The notes beneath the pieces are model-generated. The model did no database searches, was not told where the DNA came from, and was given only the letters and a program-made list of their open reading frames with translations. A stretch of DNA of 57,004 nt from Streptomyces wedmorensis (lineage in GTDB: Bacteria; Actinomycetota; Actinomycetes; Streptomycetales; Streptomycetaceae): positions 1-57,004 of the forward strand of contig NZ_JNWK01000076.1 of the NCBI RefSeq assembly GCF_000716445.1. Reading direction: 5' to 3'. How positions within the stretch are numbered: the stretch's first letter is position 1; each line of letters begins with the position of its first letter. The position numbers and the translations under genes were made by a program. Below, in pieces: positions 1 to 7,215 of the stretch.

Positions 1-1
1 G

Positions 2-2466
2 GTGGCCGACGAGGCACAGAACATCAAGACCGCCCACGCCGTATGGGCACAGCGCCTGCGCTCCCTCAACTCCCACGCCCGGTTCGCCCTGACCGGCACG
101 CCCGTCAGCAACACCCTGGAAGACCTGTGGGCGCTGCTCGACTGGACCACACCCGGCCTGCTGGGCGACCTGAACTCCTTCCGCGCCACCTACCAAAGCG
201 CCCCCCACGCCGCCGGCCCGCGCAGCGGCAAGACCCGCACCACGACGCAGCCCGCCATCGCGCTGGAAGACCTCATCCGCCCGTTCGTACTGCGCCGGAC
301 CAAGAGCGAGCACAGCGGACCAGGCAGCCCTGTACGCGGCACTGGTGGCCACCGCCCGCAACAGCGGGCAGCGCGACAAAAAAGCGAGCGCGATGGCGCT
401 GGGCACGAAACTACGCAAGATCGCCAACCATCCGGCCCACTACCGGGGCGATGTCCCCCAAGGCAACCTCGCCGAGCAGTCGGGCAAACTCGCCAAACTC
501 GACGAGCTGGTCACCGAGATCACCCAAGCCGGCGAAGCCGTCCTGGTGTTCACCCAGTTCGTGGAAATGGGCCAGGTCAACAAAGACACCCGCGCCTCCT
601 GGGTGAAAACCTTCCAGAGCGGCGCCGAGGACGCCCCCAGCGTGTTCATCATCTCCACCAAAGCAGGCGGCACCGGGCTGACCCTGACCCGCGCCAACCA
701 CGTCATCCAGTACGACCTGTGGTGGAACCCCGCCGTCCTCGACCAGGCCGACGCCCGCGCCCACCGCATCGGCCAGACCAAACCCGTCCACATCCACCGC
801 CTGATCAGCCAGGGCACCATCGAGGACAAAATCTCCGACATCCTCACCGACAAAACCGCCCTCGCCGAAAACCTCCTCGACAACCTCCAAGGCAACGCCG
901 GCACCCTCACCGACGACGACCGCTTCACCGAACTCCTCGCCGAACACCTCACCACCACCACGAACTCCCCCACACCCCAGGCCCTGCCCACCCCCCACAC
1001 CGACACAGAAACCCCCGGAGCCTCCACCACCACACCCGGCATGCTGAACGCTCCCCCCACCCCGACCCCGGCCACACCCGAGCAGCCCCCCCGACTCCGG
1101 CAGCGGCGGAAGAAGAAGACGACCATCGACTCGGTCATCAACCCGCCACCCGGCAGACGTGTCACTCGCAGCTCCCGGCTACAGGAGCCCACCGCCACGC
1201 CCCCTGATCCGCAGGTGGCCGTGGGTGAGCCGGTCTCGGCCGAGGTCATGGATCCGGTGGCAGTGTTCGAGGCGATGCTCGCCCTCCCGGCCACACACCA
1301 CGTTCCCGTCGCGACACTGGCCGACCTGCTGACCCGTCTGGTCCACCACGTACTGTCCCGGGCCGCCGACGGCACCGTCCTCTCCCCCCAGGAGGTGACC
1401 GCCCTCATCCACGGCCCCGGCCACGAGCCCGGCCCACACGAGGAGCACTACATACGCGGCCTGCTCCAGGCCACGGCGCTGCCCCACACCGGGCGGACGG
1501 GCCTGCTGAGCGCGCGGCTGATGGGCCAGTTCACCGAAGCCGTCCACACCGAGCTGACCGCCGGCCGGCAACCGGACACCATGGCGCTGCTGTCCACGCT
1601 CCTCGCCCCGAACACCCCCACACCCCAGATGCTCGCCCAGGCACAAGGCTGGCTCGACGCCACCGCCCTCCCGCACACCCCCGGCCTGCCCCAAGCCCTG
1701 ATCACCGCCGCACGCCACCTCGCCTCCGCCCAACCCGGCCACTTCCAAGCCGTCAACGCCATCACCACCACCCTCCTGCACACCAACCAGGCCACCGCCT
1801 TCCAAAGGCAGGCCATCGAACACTGGCTCAACGCACCGGCCACCGGACAGCCCGCCACCAGCCCCGTGCAGGCCTTCCGGCGCATGCTGCAAGCCCCCGT
1901 CCCACCGCCACTGACCTCCCGTTCCACCATCGCCGACGTCCTCACCCGCCTCATCCACTACACCCTGACCCTCGCCCAGGACGACACCGTCCTGGAGTCA
2001 TGGCGGATCCGCCCACCACGCCGCCATCCCCACCCAGCAGGTCAACAAGACCCAGCTCCTGCACACCCTGCTCGGCACACCACCCACCCCCCACATGCTC
2101 GCCCAGGCCCAGGGCTGGCTCCACGCCATGGAACTGCCCCACACCCCCGGACTCCCCACCGCACTCATCACCGCCGCCCGCCACATCCACACCCTCCACA
2201 ACGACCCCGACACCGCCGTCGACGCCATCGCCGCCCACCTCCTCGCCACACCCCGCACCACCCCCACCCAGACCACCGCCATCCACCAATGGCTCACCAC
2301 ACCCCCCACAACAACCGCCCACCACAACCCACAACACCAACCACCCCGCAAACACACCCACACCGACGACGACACACCACCCACCACCCCCGACCCACAC
2401 CACCCCACCAAACGCCGCAAACGGGAAGACCCCGACACCCGGCCTCGCCGGCCGCGGCAGTCCTGA
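2..2466 (+). pseudogene. SWI/SNF (SNF2)-family DEAD/DEAH-like helicase, 3' part, frameshifted
   Basis: The gene is truncated by the left edge. The first segment reads DEAQ (motif II), LTGTPVSN (motif III) and LRRTKSE near nt 290-311. It then jumps frame to ADQAALYAAL (about nt 319), and about 20 residues usual between these blocks are absent. Further on, VLVFTQFVEMG is followed almost directly by WVKTFQSG, so a second block of about 20 residues is missing. Motifs V and VI are intact (STKAGGTGLTLT, DQADARAHRIGQT). After a Pro/Thr-rich linker and a basic patch (RQRRKKK) comes a helical tail in two copies, each with MLAQAQGWL and LPHTPGLP. The second copy needs another frame change at about nt 1990-2030 and ends with TGA at 2464-2466. 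SNF2 proteins are ATP-driven translocases on double-stranded DNA. With motif blocks lost and frames broken, this copy is probably inactive; sequencing error is the alternative. Confidence 0.8.
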
Positions 2467-2601
2467 GCGAATGCGGTCGCGTGAGGTTCAGTGCCCGACG
2501 CTCCGCACGTCTCCACCGAACCCCTGGGGGCCCGCGTCCGTGCGCAGAGGTGACCGACGGCCGCCACACGCTCGCGGCCGGCCGCGAGGCTGAGGAGAAT
2601 C

Positions 2602-3132
2602 ATGGAGAAGAACGCGACCGTGCCTGATGTGGACGCCGTCAAGCGGCTCCTCGACGAGAACGGGATCACGTATGTCGTGGACGAAGAGGGTGACCTGTGC
2701 GCCCCGTGGCGGCACTTCCGGATGTACTTCGTGTTCTCCGACGTGGGAGGACAACAGGTCTTCTCCGTGCGCGCCTTCTACGACCGTCCGCATGGTGTCG
2801 AGGACCACGCGCAGCTCCTGCGGACCGTGGACGAGTGGAACCGGGACGCCCTCTGGCCGAAGGTCTTCACCTACACGAAGGACGACGGCTCGTCGCAGCT
2901 CGTGGGTGAGGTGCACATGCTGATCGGCCCCGGCTGTGACGAAACACAGTTCGCCGTGTCGACGGGCAGCTGGATCGGCGCGTGTATCGAGTTCGACGAG
3001 TGGCTGGGCGGAAAACTGGGCCTGGCACAGGACGAAGACCCGGACGAGAACCCGGACGAGAACCCGGGCGAGGACCTGGACGAGGACCTGGACGAGGGCG
3101 ACAGCCCCGAACTGGGCGCCGCCGTCCGGTGA
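2602..3132 (+). CDS. YbjN domain-containing protein
   Basis: A 176-residue soluble protein with no signal peptide or membrane segment. Residues about 8-140 have the YbjN/DUF1790-like pattern: an N-terminal helix (VKRLLDENGITY), then alternating short strands, one containing FRMYFVFSDVGGQQVFSVRA, then a helical part with DEWNRDALWPKVF. The family has a chaperone-like or type III chaperone-like fold; its molecular role in actinomycetes is not established. The C-terminal 30 residues are a low-complexity Asp/Glu tail made of repeated D-E-(D/N)-(P/L) units, encoded by a short GAC-GAG repeat. The ATG start at 2602 is preceded by GAGGAG at 2592-2597. It converges on the beta-helix ATPase gene, with a strong hairpin between the two stops. 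Confidence 0.8.
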   Translation: MEKNATVPDVDAVKRLLDENGITYVVDEEGDLCAPWRHFRMYFVFSDVGGQQVFSVRAFYDRPHGVEDHAQLLRTVDEWNRDALWPKVFTYTKDDGSSQLVGEVHMLIGPGCDETQFAVSTGSWIGACIEFDEWLGGKLGLAQDEDPDENPDENPGEDLDEDLDEGDSPELGAAVR

Positions 3133-3138
3133 GACGAA

Positions 3139-3165
3139 GGGGGCGGGGCCCGCGGCCCCGCCCCC
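3139..3165. terminator. Bidirectional hairpin terminator
   Basis: A perfect inverted repeat: GGGGGCGGGGCC, loop CGC, GGCCCCGCCCCC. The stem is 12 bp and all G-C. It sits between the stop of the YbjN gene (3132) and the stop of the beta-helix ATPase gene (3169, opposite strand), so it can serve both. It has no U tract, which is common for actinomycete terminators. Confidence 0.85.
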
Positions 3166-3168
3166 TGG

Positions 3169-6100
3169 TCACTGGCGGACGCTCTTCACGTCGGCGGGGG
3201 ACAGCAGCCGCAGGTCCTGGACCGTCGGCGTGGCCAGACCGCTGATCCGCCGGGCCTGCGCCGTGACCATGGCGTCGAGGACCTTGCGTGCGTAGCGCCC
3301 GTTGCCGGAGACCCGACCCTCGTGGGTGGCCTCGAAGTGGCCGCGCAGCAGCTCGATCGCCTCCTCACCGAGTTCGTAGCCGTTCGCGTCGGCCTGGCTG
3401 CCCAGAATGGTGACCAGCTCGTCGGCGCTGTAGTCCTCGAACTCGACCCACTGGGTGAAGCGCGAGGAGAGTCCGGGGTTGGCCGCGGTGAAGGCCCGCA
3501 TCTCGTCCGTGTAGCCGGCGGCGATCACCACCACCTCGTCGCGGTGGTCCTCCATCAGCTTGACCAGGGTGTCGATGGCCTCCTTGCCGAAGTCCTGGCC
3601 GCCGCTGCCGCCCGGGGGGAGCAGCGCGTACGCCTCGTCGATGAACAGCAGTCCGCCGCGGGCCCGATCGAAGGCCTCCTTGGTGCGCTGGGCCGTGTGT
3701 CCGATGTACTCGCCGACCAGATCGCCGCGGGCGACCTCGATGAGCTGGCCCCGCTGGAGGATGCCGAGGGCGGTGAGCAGCTTGGCGTAGAGCCGGGCGA
3801 CGGTGGTCTTCCCGGTGCCTGGGTTGCCGGAGAAGATGAGATGGCGGCTGACCGGCGGGGCCGGCAGCCCCGCCGCCTTGCGGTGCTGCACCTGGGCGAG
3901 GAGGCTGACGAGATCGGTGACCTCGCGCTTCACCTCGGCGAGTCCGACCATGGCGTCGAGTTCGGCGAGGATCGCGGTCACTCCCGCCTCGTCGCGTGTG
4001 CCGGCGCCGGCTCCGATGCCGCCGCCCGGGATCTCGCCGACGTCTTCGGGAAGCAGCCGGGTGAGGTCGTACGCGTCGGCGTTGGGCTGCGCGGCGAGCC
4101 GGTGGGCCTGACGGTCCACCATCTCCTCGAACACCTTGCGCGCCGTGCGGCCGTTGCCGAAGTTGGCGTCGCGCGGGACCGCCTCGAAGTACTTGTGCAG
4201 GGCGGCTCGTGTGTCGTCGGCCAGCTCGTAGCTGTGGGTGGTGCAGAACTGTTCGGCGATGGTCACCATCTCGGGCGTGGAGTAGTTCTCGAACTCGACG
4301 GTGCGGGTGAAGCGGGAGGCCAGTCCGGGGTTGGCGTCCATGAACTTGCGCATGTCATGGGTGTAGCCGGCGGCGATCACCACGACCTCGTCGCGGTGGT
4401 CCTCCATCAGCTTGACCAAGGTGTCGATGGCTTCCTTGCCGAAGTCGGGTCCGCCGCCCGCGTTCGCTCCATTGACGAGGGAGTACGCCTCGTCGACGAA
4501 CAGCACTCCGCCCATCGCCTCGGTGAACTTCTCGGTGGTCTTGATGGCGGTGCCGCCCACGATCTGGGCGACGAGGTCCGCGCGGGCGACTTCGACGACG
4601 TGGCCCCGTCGCAGGGCTCCGAGGGCGGCGAGGATTCCGGCGTAGAGGCGGGCCACGGTGGTCTTTCCGGTGCCGGGCGGTCCTGAGAAGACGAGATGGC
4701 GTCCCATGGGAAGGCTGGGCAGTCCGGCCTCGGTACGGCGTTTGGCCAGGCGGTTGAGGTTGACGAGGGTGGCCACCTCCCGTTTGACGCCGGCGAGGCC
4801 GACGAGCTGTTCCAGCTTCTGGAGAAGCTCCTCGGCGGAGTTCCGCTCGGCCTCGTCCGGTTGCGCCTTCGCCTCGGATCCCGGTTTCGGCACCTGCTCG
4901 GGCGGCGTGCTGGGCGCACCGCCGGACGCGCCGCCGGTGCGGGGCTGCTCCGCCGGGGTGTCGCCGGTCGCCTGGGCGGTGCCGTACGCGTCGGGCAGGG
5001 CGTTGTCCCGGCTGGTGAGGTCCTCCACGGTCAGCCGGTCGCTGGGCAGGGTCTGGCGCAGGCCCGAGCGGCGGTTGGCGGCGACGGTGCAGTCGCGGAT
5101 GACGATCGGTTCCGTACTCGCCACGACGATTCCGTCGCCCCCGTTGCCGGTGAGCTCACAGCCGGTGAAGGAGCCCCGGGCGCCCTCGGCGAGACGGACT
5201 CCGTTGCCCCGGCAGTCGCGGATGCGGGTACGGGAGACCGAGACGTCGCCGTCGGCTTCCACGGTGAGTCCGTCCACTCCGGCGCCTCGGATGTCGCAGT
5301 CGCGCAGGGCGCTCTGCCCGCCTTCGCCGATGAGGATGCCGGCGTCGGTACCGCCGTGGACGGTGGTACCGCTGATGTACGGATGTCCTCCGTCAGCGGT
5401 GTGCACCGCGGCGTAGCGGGTCTCGGAGATGTCGCAGTCCTCGATCCGTCCGCGACCGCGTTCGACGACGACGATGCCGTGCCCCGCGCAGTCGGTGACC
5501 GTGGCCTTGCGCAGCAGCGGGTTCGCCCCGGTACGAATGACGATCCCGTGCTCCTGGACGTGCCGGACCGTCAGATCGGTGAGCGTCCCCACGGCGTCGT
5601 CGGCGAGCGTGACGCCGGTTCCGGAGCAGTCCCGGACCAGCAGGGAGTCGAACACCGGGTCGCTGCCGCCGCCCACCCAGACGCCGGAGGCGCCCGCGTC
5701 CTCGACCTCGCAGGCCTCGAACGTGCCCCTCGAGCGTTCGTTCACGTGGATGCCGCTGGCGCGCGGCCGGGTGATCCGGGTGTGCCGGATGTGCGGGTCC
5801 GCGCCGCCGGCGATCTGGATCCCGTGGCTGCCGGTGTCGGCCGTTCTGCAGTCGTCGACGACGACCTGTCCGGTGCTGGTGACATACACGCCGACGTCGG
5901 CCGTGTCATGGACGACCGATTCGATCAGCCGCATGGCGCTGTCCTTCTGCACGACCACCGCCGGCTGACCGATCGCGGAGATGTCGCAGCGTTCGACCGT
6001 GCCCCGCGCGCGGTCGGTGGCGACCACGCCGTTTCCCTTGGCTCGGGTCAGGGTCGAGTCGAGGAGCCGCAGCTCCGCGTCGTCCCCCACATAGACCGCC

Positions 6101-6579
6101 GACCCGGCGATGCCCTCGATCGACGTGTGCTGGACCACCGTCCGTGCCGTTCCCGTGGTGACGATGCCGGAGCCGCCCGCGTTCTCCACCCGGCATCCGT
6201 TCAGCGACAGTCCGGCGGAGCCGCGTGCCAGGACCGCTGCCCAGGCGTCGGCGCGGACCTCGCAGTCGTCCAGGCGCAGATGGCCGGAGGCGACGTCCAC
6301 GGTGGCCCGGTCGGCGCCCGTGGCGCGGAGGAGGACACCGGAGAGTGTGGCCCGTTCCGCCGCCATCACCACGGCGCTGCCCTCGACGGGTTCCAGGACG
6401 ACGCTGCCTCGGCCCTCCTCCGCCGTGATGGTCACCGCGGTGGTCAGCACGACGTTCTCCGCGTACTGGCCGGGCCACACATTGATGATCGAGTCCGGAA
6501 GGGCCGCGGCCAGTGCCTCGTTGATGGTGCGATGGTGCCGCGGATGACTGGGCGAGACGTGGAGAACGTGCCGTGACAT
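3169..6579 (-). CDS. Right-handed beta-helix protein fused to two CbxX/EccA-type AAA+ ATPase domains
   Basis: 1136 residues. Residues about 1-500 are a long series of beta-helix turns of about 22-24 residues (recurring patterns such as V-E-x-C-x-I-x-x and G-x-x-V-x-x-x-A). A Pro/Ser/Gly-rich linker follows (about 505-585). AAA domain 1 has Walker A GPPGTGKT at about 633-640 and Walker B LFVDEA at about 690. AAA domain 2 has GNPGTGKT at about 917 and LFIDEA at about 975. Each carries the shared block DTLVKLMEDHRDEVVVIAAG and an arginine-finger-like SRFTR or SRFTQ. EccA and CbxX proteins are cytosolic AAA+ ATPases; EccA assists type VII secretion and CbxX/CfqX remodels Rubisco. The beta-helix may be the substrate-binding arm (inference). 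No ESX core gene is visible here. The ATG at 6577-6579 has GAGGA 6 nt upstream. Both nucleotide sites look intact. Confidence 0.9.
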   Translation of the reverse strand: MSRHVLHVSPSHPRHHRTINEALAAALPDSIINVWPGQYAENVVLTTAVTITAEEGRGSVVLEPVEGSAVVMAAERATLSGVLLRATGADRATVDVASGHLRLDDCEVRADAWAAVLARGSAGLSLNGCRVENAGGSGIVTTGTARTVVQHTSIEGIAGSAVYVGDDAELRLLDSTLTRAKGNGVVATDRARGTVERCDISAIGQPAVVVQKDSAMRLIESVVHDTADVGVYVTSTGQVVVDDCRTADTGSHGIQIAGGADPHIRHTRITRPRASGIHVNERSRGTFEACEVEDAGASGVWVGGGSDPVFDSLLVRDCSGTGVTLADDAVGTLTDLTVRHVQEHGIVIRTGANPLLRKATVTDCAGHGIVVVERGRGRIEDCDISETRYAAVHTADGGHPYISGTTVHGGTDAGILIGEGGQSALRDCDIRGAGVDGLTVEADGDVSVSRTRIRDCRGNGVRLAEGARGSFTGCELTGNGGDGIVVASTEPIVIRDCTVAANRRSGLRQTLPSDRLTVEDLTSRDNALPDAYGTAQATGDTPAEQPRTGGASGGAPSTPPEQVPKPGSEAKAQPDEAERNSAEELLQKLEQLVGLAGVKREVATLVNLNRLAKRRTEAGLPSLPMGRHLVFSGPPGTGKTTVARLYAGILAALGALRRGHVVEVARADLVAQIVGGTAIKTTEKFTEAMGGVLFVDEAYSLVNGANAGGGPDFGKEAIDTLVKLMEDHRDEVVVIAAGYTHDMRKFMDANPGLASRFTRTVEFENYSTPEMVTIAEQFCTTHSYELADDTRAALHKYFEAVPRDANFGNGRTARKVFEEMVDRQAHRLAAQPNADAYDLTRLLPEDVGEIPGGGIGAGAGTRDEAGVTAILAELDAMVGLAEVKREVTDLVSLLAQVQHRKAAGLPAPPVSRHLIFSGNPGTGKTTVARLYAKLLTALGILQRGQLIEVARGDLVGEYIGHTAQRTKEAFDRARGGLLFIDEAYALLPPGGSGGQDFGKEAIDTLVKLMEDHRDEVVVIAAGYTDEMRAFTAANPGLSSRFTQWVEFEDYSADELVTILGSQADANGYELGEEAIELLRGHFEATHEGRVSGNGRYARKVLDAMVTAQARRISGLATPTVQDLRLLSPADVKSVRQ

Positions 6580-6741
6580 GCAGATTCCTCACCGGTTCCC
6601 GGGGACAACGCTTCCCACCTGACACGTGGCGCTTCCTGCGTCGGTTCAGCCGGCGCCGGGCCCCCCGGCCGCCCGCACCCCCGGCCGACCGGTCGTGGGT
6701 GACGACGGCCGTTCGCCCGTTCGTCGACGGATACGTAACTC

Positions 6742-6753
6742 CGCCGACTGGCG
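6742..6753. promoter_or_regulatory. Candidate operator, palindrome CGCCGACTGGCG
   Basis: An imperfect palindrome, part of a wider 6-bp-arm inverted repeat (TCCGCC-GACT-GGCGGA, 6740-6755). It differs at one base from the palindrome CGCCAACTGGCG upstream of the LAL operon at 13027-13038. It lies about 163 bp upstream of the ATPase start and about 210 bp upstream of the sigma-like start. The role as an operator is inferred from the shared sequence and position only. Confidence 0.35.
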
Positions 6754-6882
6754 GATATCTGCGTCCGCGAGGTGGGACCAGTGTGAGAGGCACCCGCTCC
6801 CGGTATGAGCGGCTCCGCCATCTCACCCAGAGGGGGCCCCGTTGAGTGTGGTCACGCAATGCCGTCGTCAGAGGGGCACTCC

Positions 6883-6897
6883 CCGGACCGGGTCCGG
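6883..6897. promoter_or_regulatory. Inverted repeat upstream of the sigma-like gene
   Basis: CCGGACC, spacer G, GGTCCGG: perfect 7-bp arms, 66 nt before the ATG of the sigma region 4-like gene. It could be an operator or a 5'-leader hairpin. In DNA this GC-rich, short perfect arms also arise by chance. Confidence 0.3.
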
Positions 6898-6963
6898 TAC
6901 GACGGCACTCAGCACGGACAGAGGCGGATCCAGGCACTCCGTGCCCCGAGGAGATGAGCGGAT

Positions 6964-7215
6964 ATGAGACGAGACGAACAGGCGACGTCCGAGGATGTCT
7001 CCCTGCGGTCCGCCACGTTCACCGACATGCACCGGGCACTGCGGTCCCTCAGCGCCGAACACCGAGTCGTGCTGGTCCACGTGTACTTCCGGGGCATGTC
7101 CGTGAACCGGGCGGCCGAAGTGCTGGGCATTCCGGCCGCCGCGGTGGTCTCCCGTACCTACTACGCCATGCGCGCGCTCAAGGACGCTGTCCAGGCATGC
7201 GGCGCCGAGGCATGA
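6964..7215 (+). CDS. Stand-alone sigma-70 region 4-like HTH protein
   Basis: 83 residues. From about residue 22 it matches ECF sigma region 4: a helix HRALRSLSAEHRVVLV, then YFRGMSVNRAAEVLGIP, then the recognition helix AAVVSRTYYAMRAL. Region 2, which binds core polymerase and the -10 element, is absent, and no remnant of it is seen upstream in any frame. Short sigma-like proteins can act as DNA-binding regulators or may be decayed sigma factors. The ATG at 6964 is preceded by GAGGAG at 6948-6953. An in-phase alternative at 6954 opens a different, non-homologous frame. Its 3' end overlaps the 3' end of the convergent LAL gene by 38 bp, so their transcripts are complementary there. Confidence 0.75.
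   Translation: MRRDEQATSEDVSLRSATFTDMHRALRSLSAEHRVVLVHVYFRGMSVNRAAEVLGIPAAAVVSRTYYAMRALKDAVQACGAEA

Larger units (their letters stand above)
6580..6963. promoter_or_regulatory. Divergent intergenic region
   Basis: 384 bp between the beta-helix ATPase (leftward) and the sigma-like gene (rightward). I see no convincing gene here. It must hold the promoters of both neighbours. It contains two inverted repeats listed separately. No clear vegetative -35/-10 pair could be assigned. The region is slightly less GC-rich around 6725-6760 (ATACGTAACT, GATATC). Confidence 0.5.

Noticed and set aside
411..1408. Minus-strand open frames opposite the helicase tail
   Set aside because: Gly/Val-rich translations without motifs; the plus strand has helicase motifs V and VI here.
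2000..2593. Pro/Ser/Thr-rich plus-strand frame starting MADPPTT
   Set aside because: It is out of phase with the duplicated helicase tail, which reads sensibly in another frame (MLAQAQGWLHAM) over the same bases.
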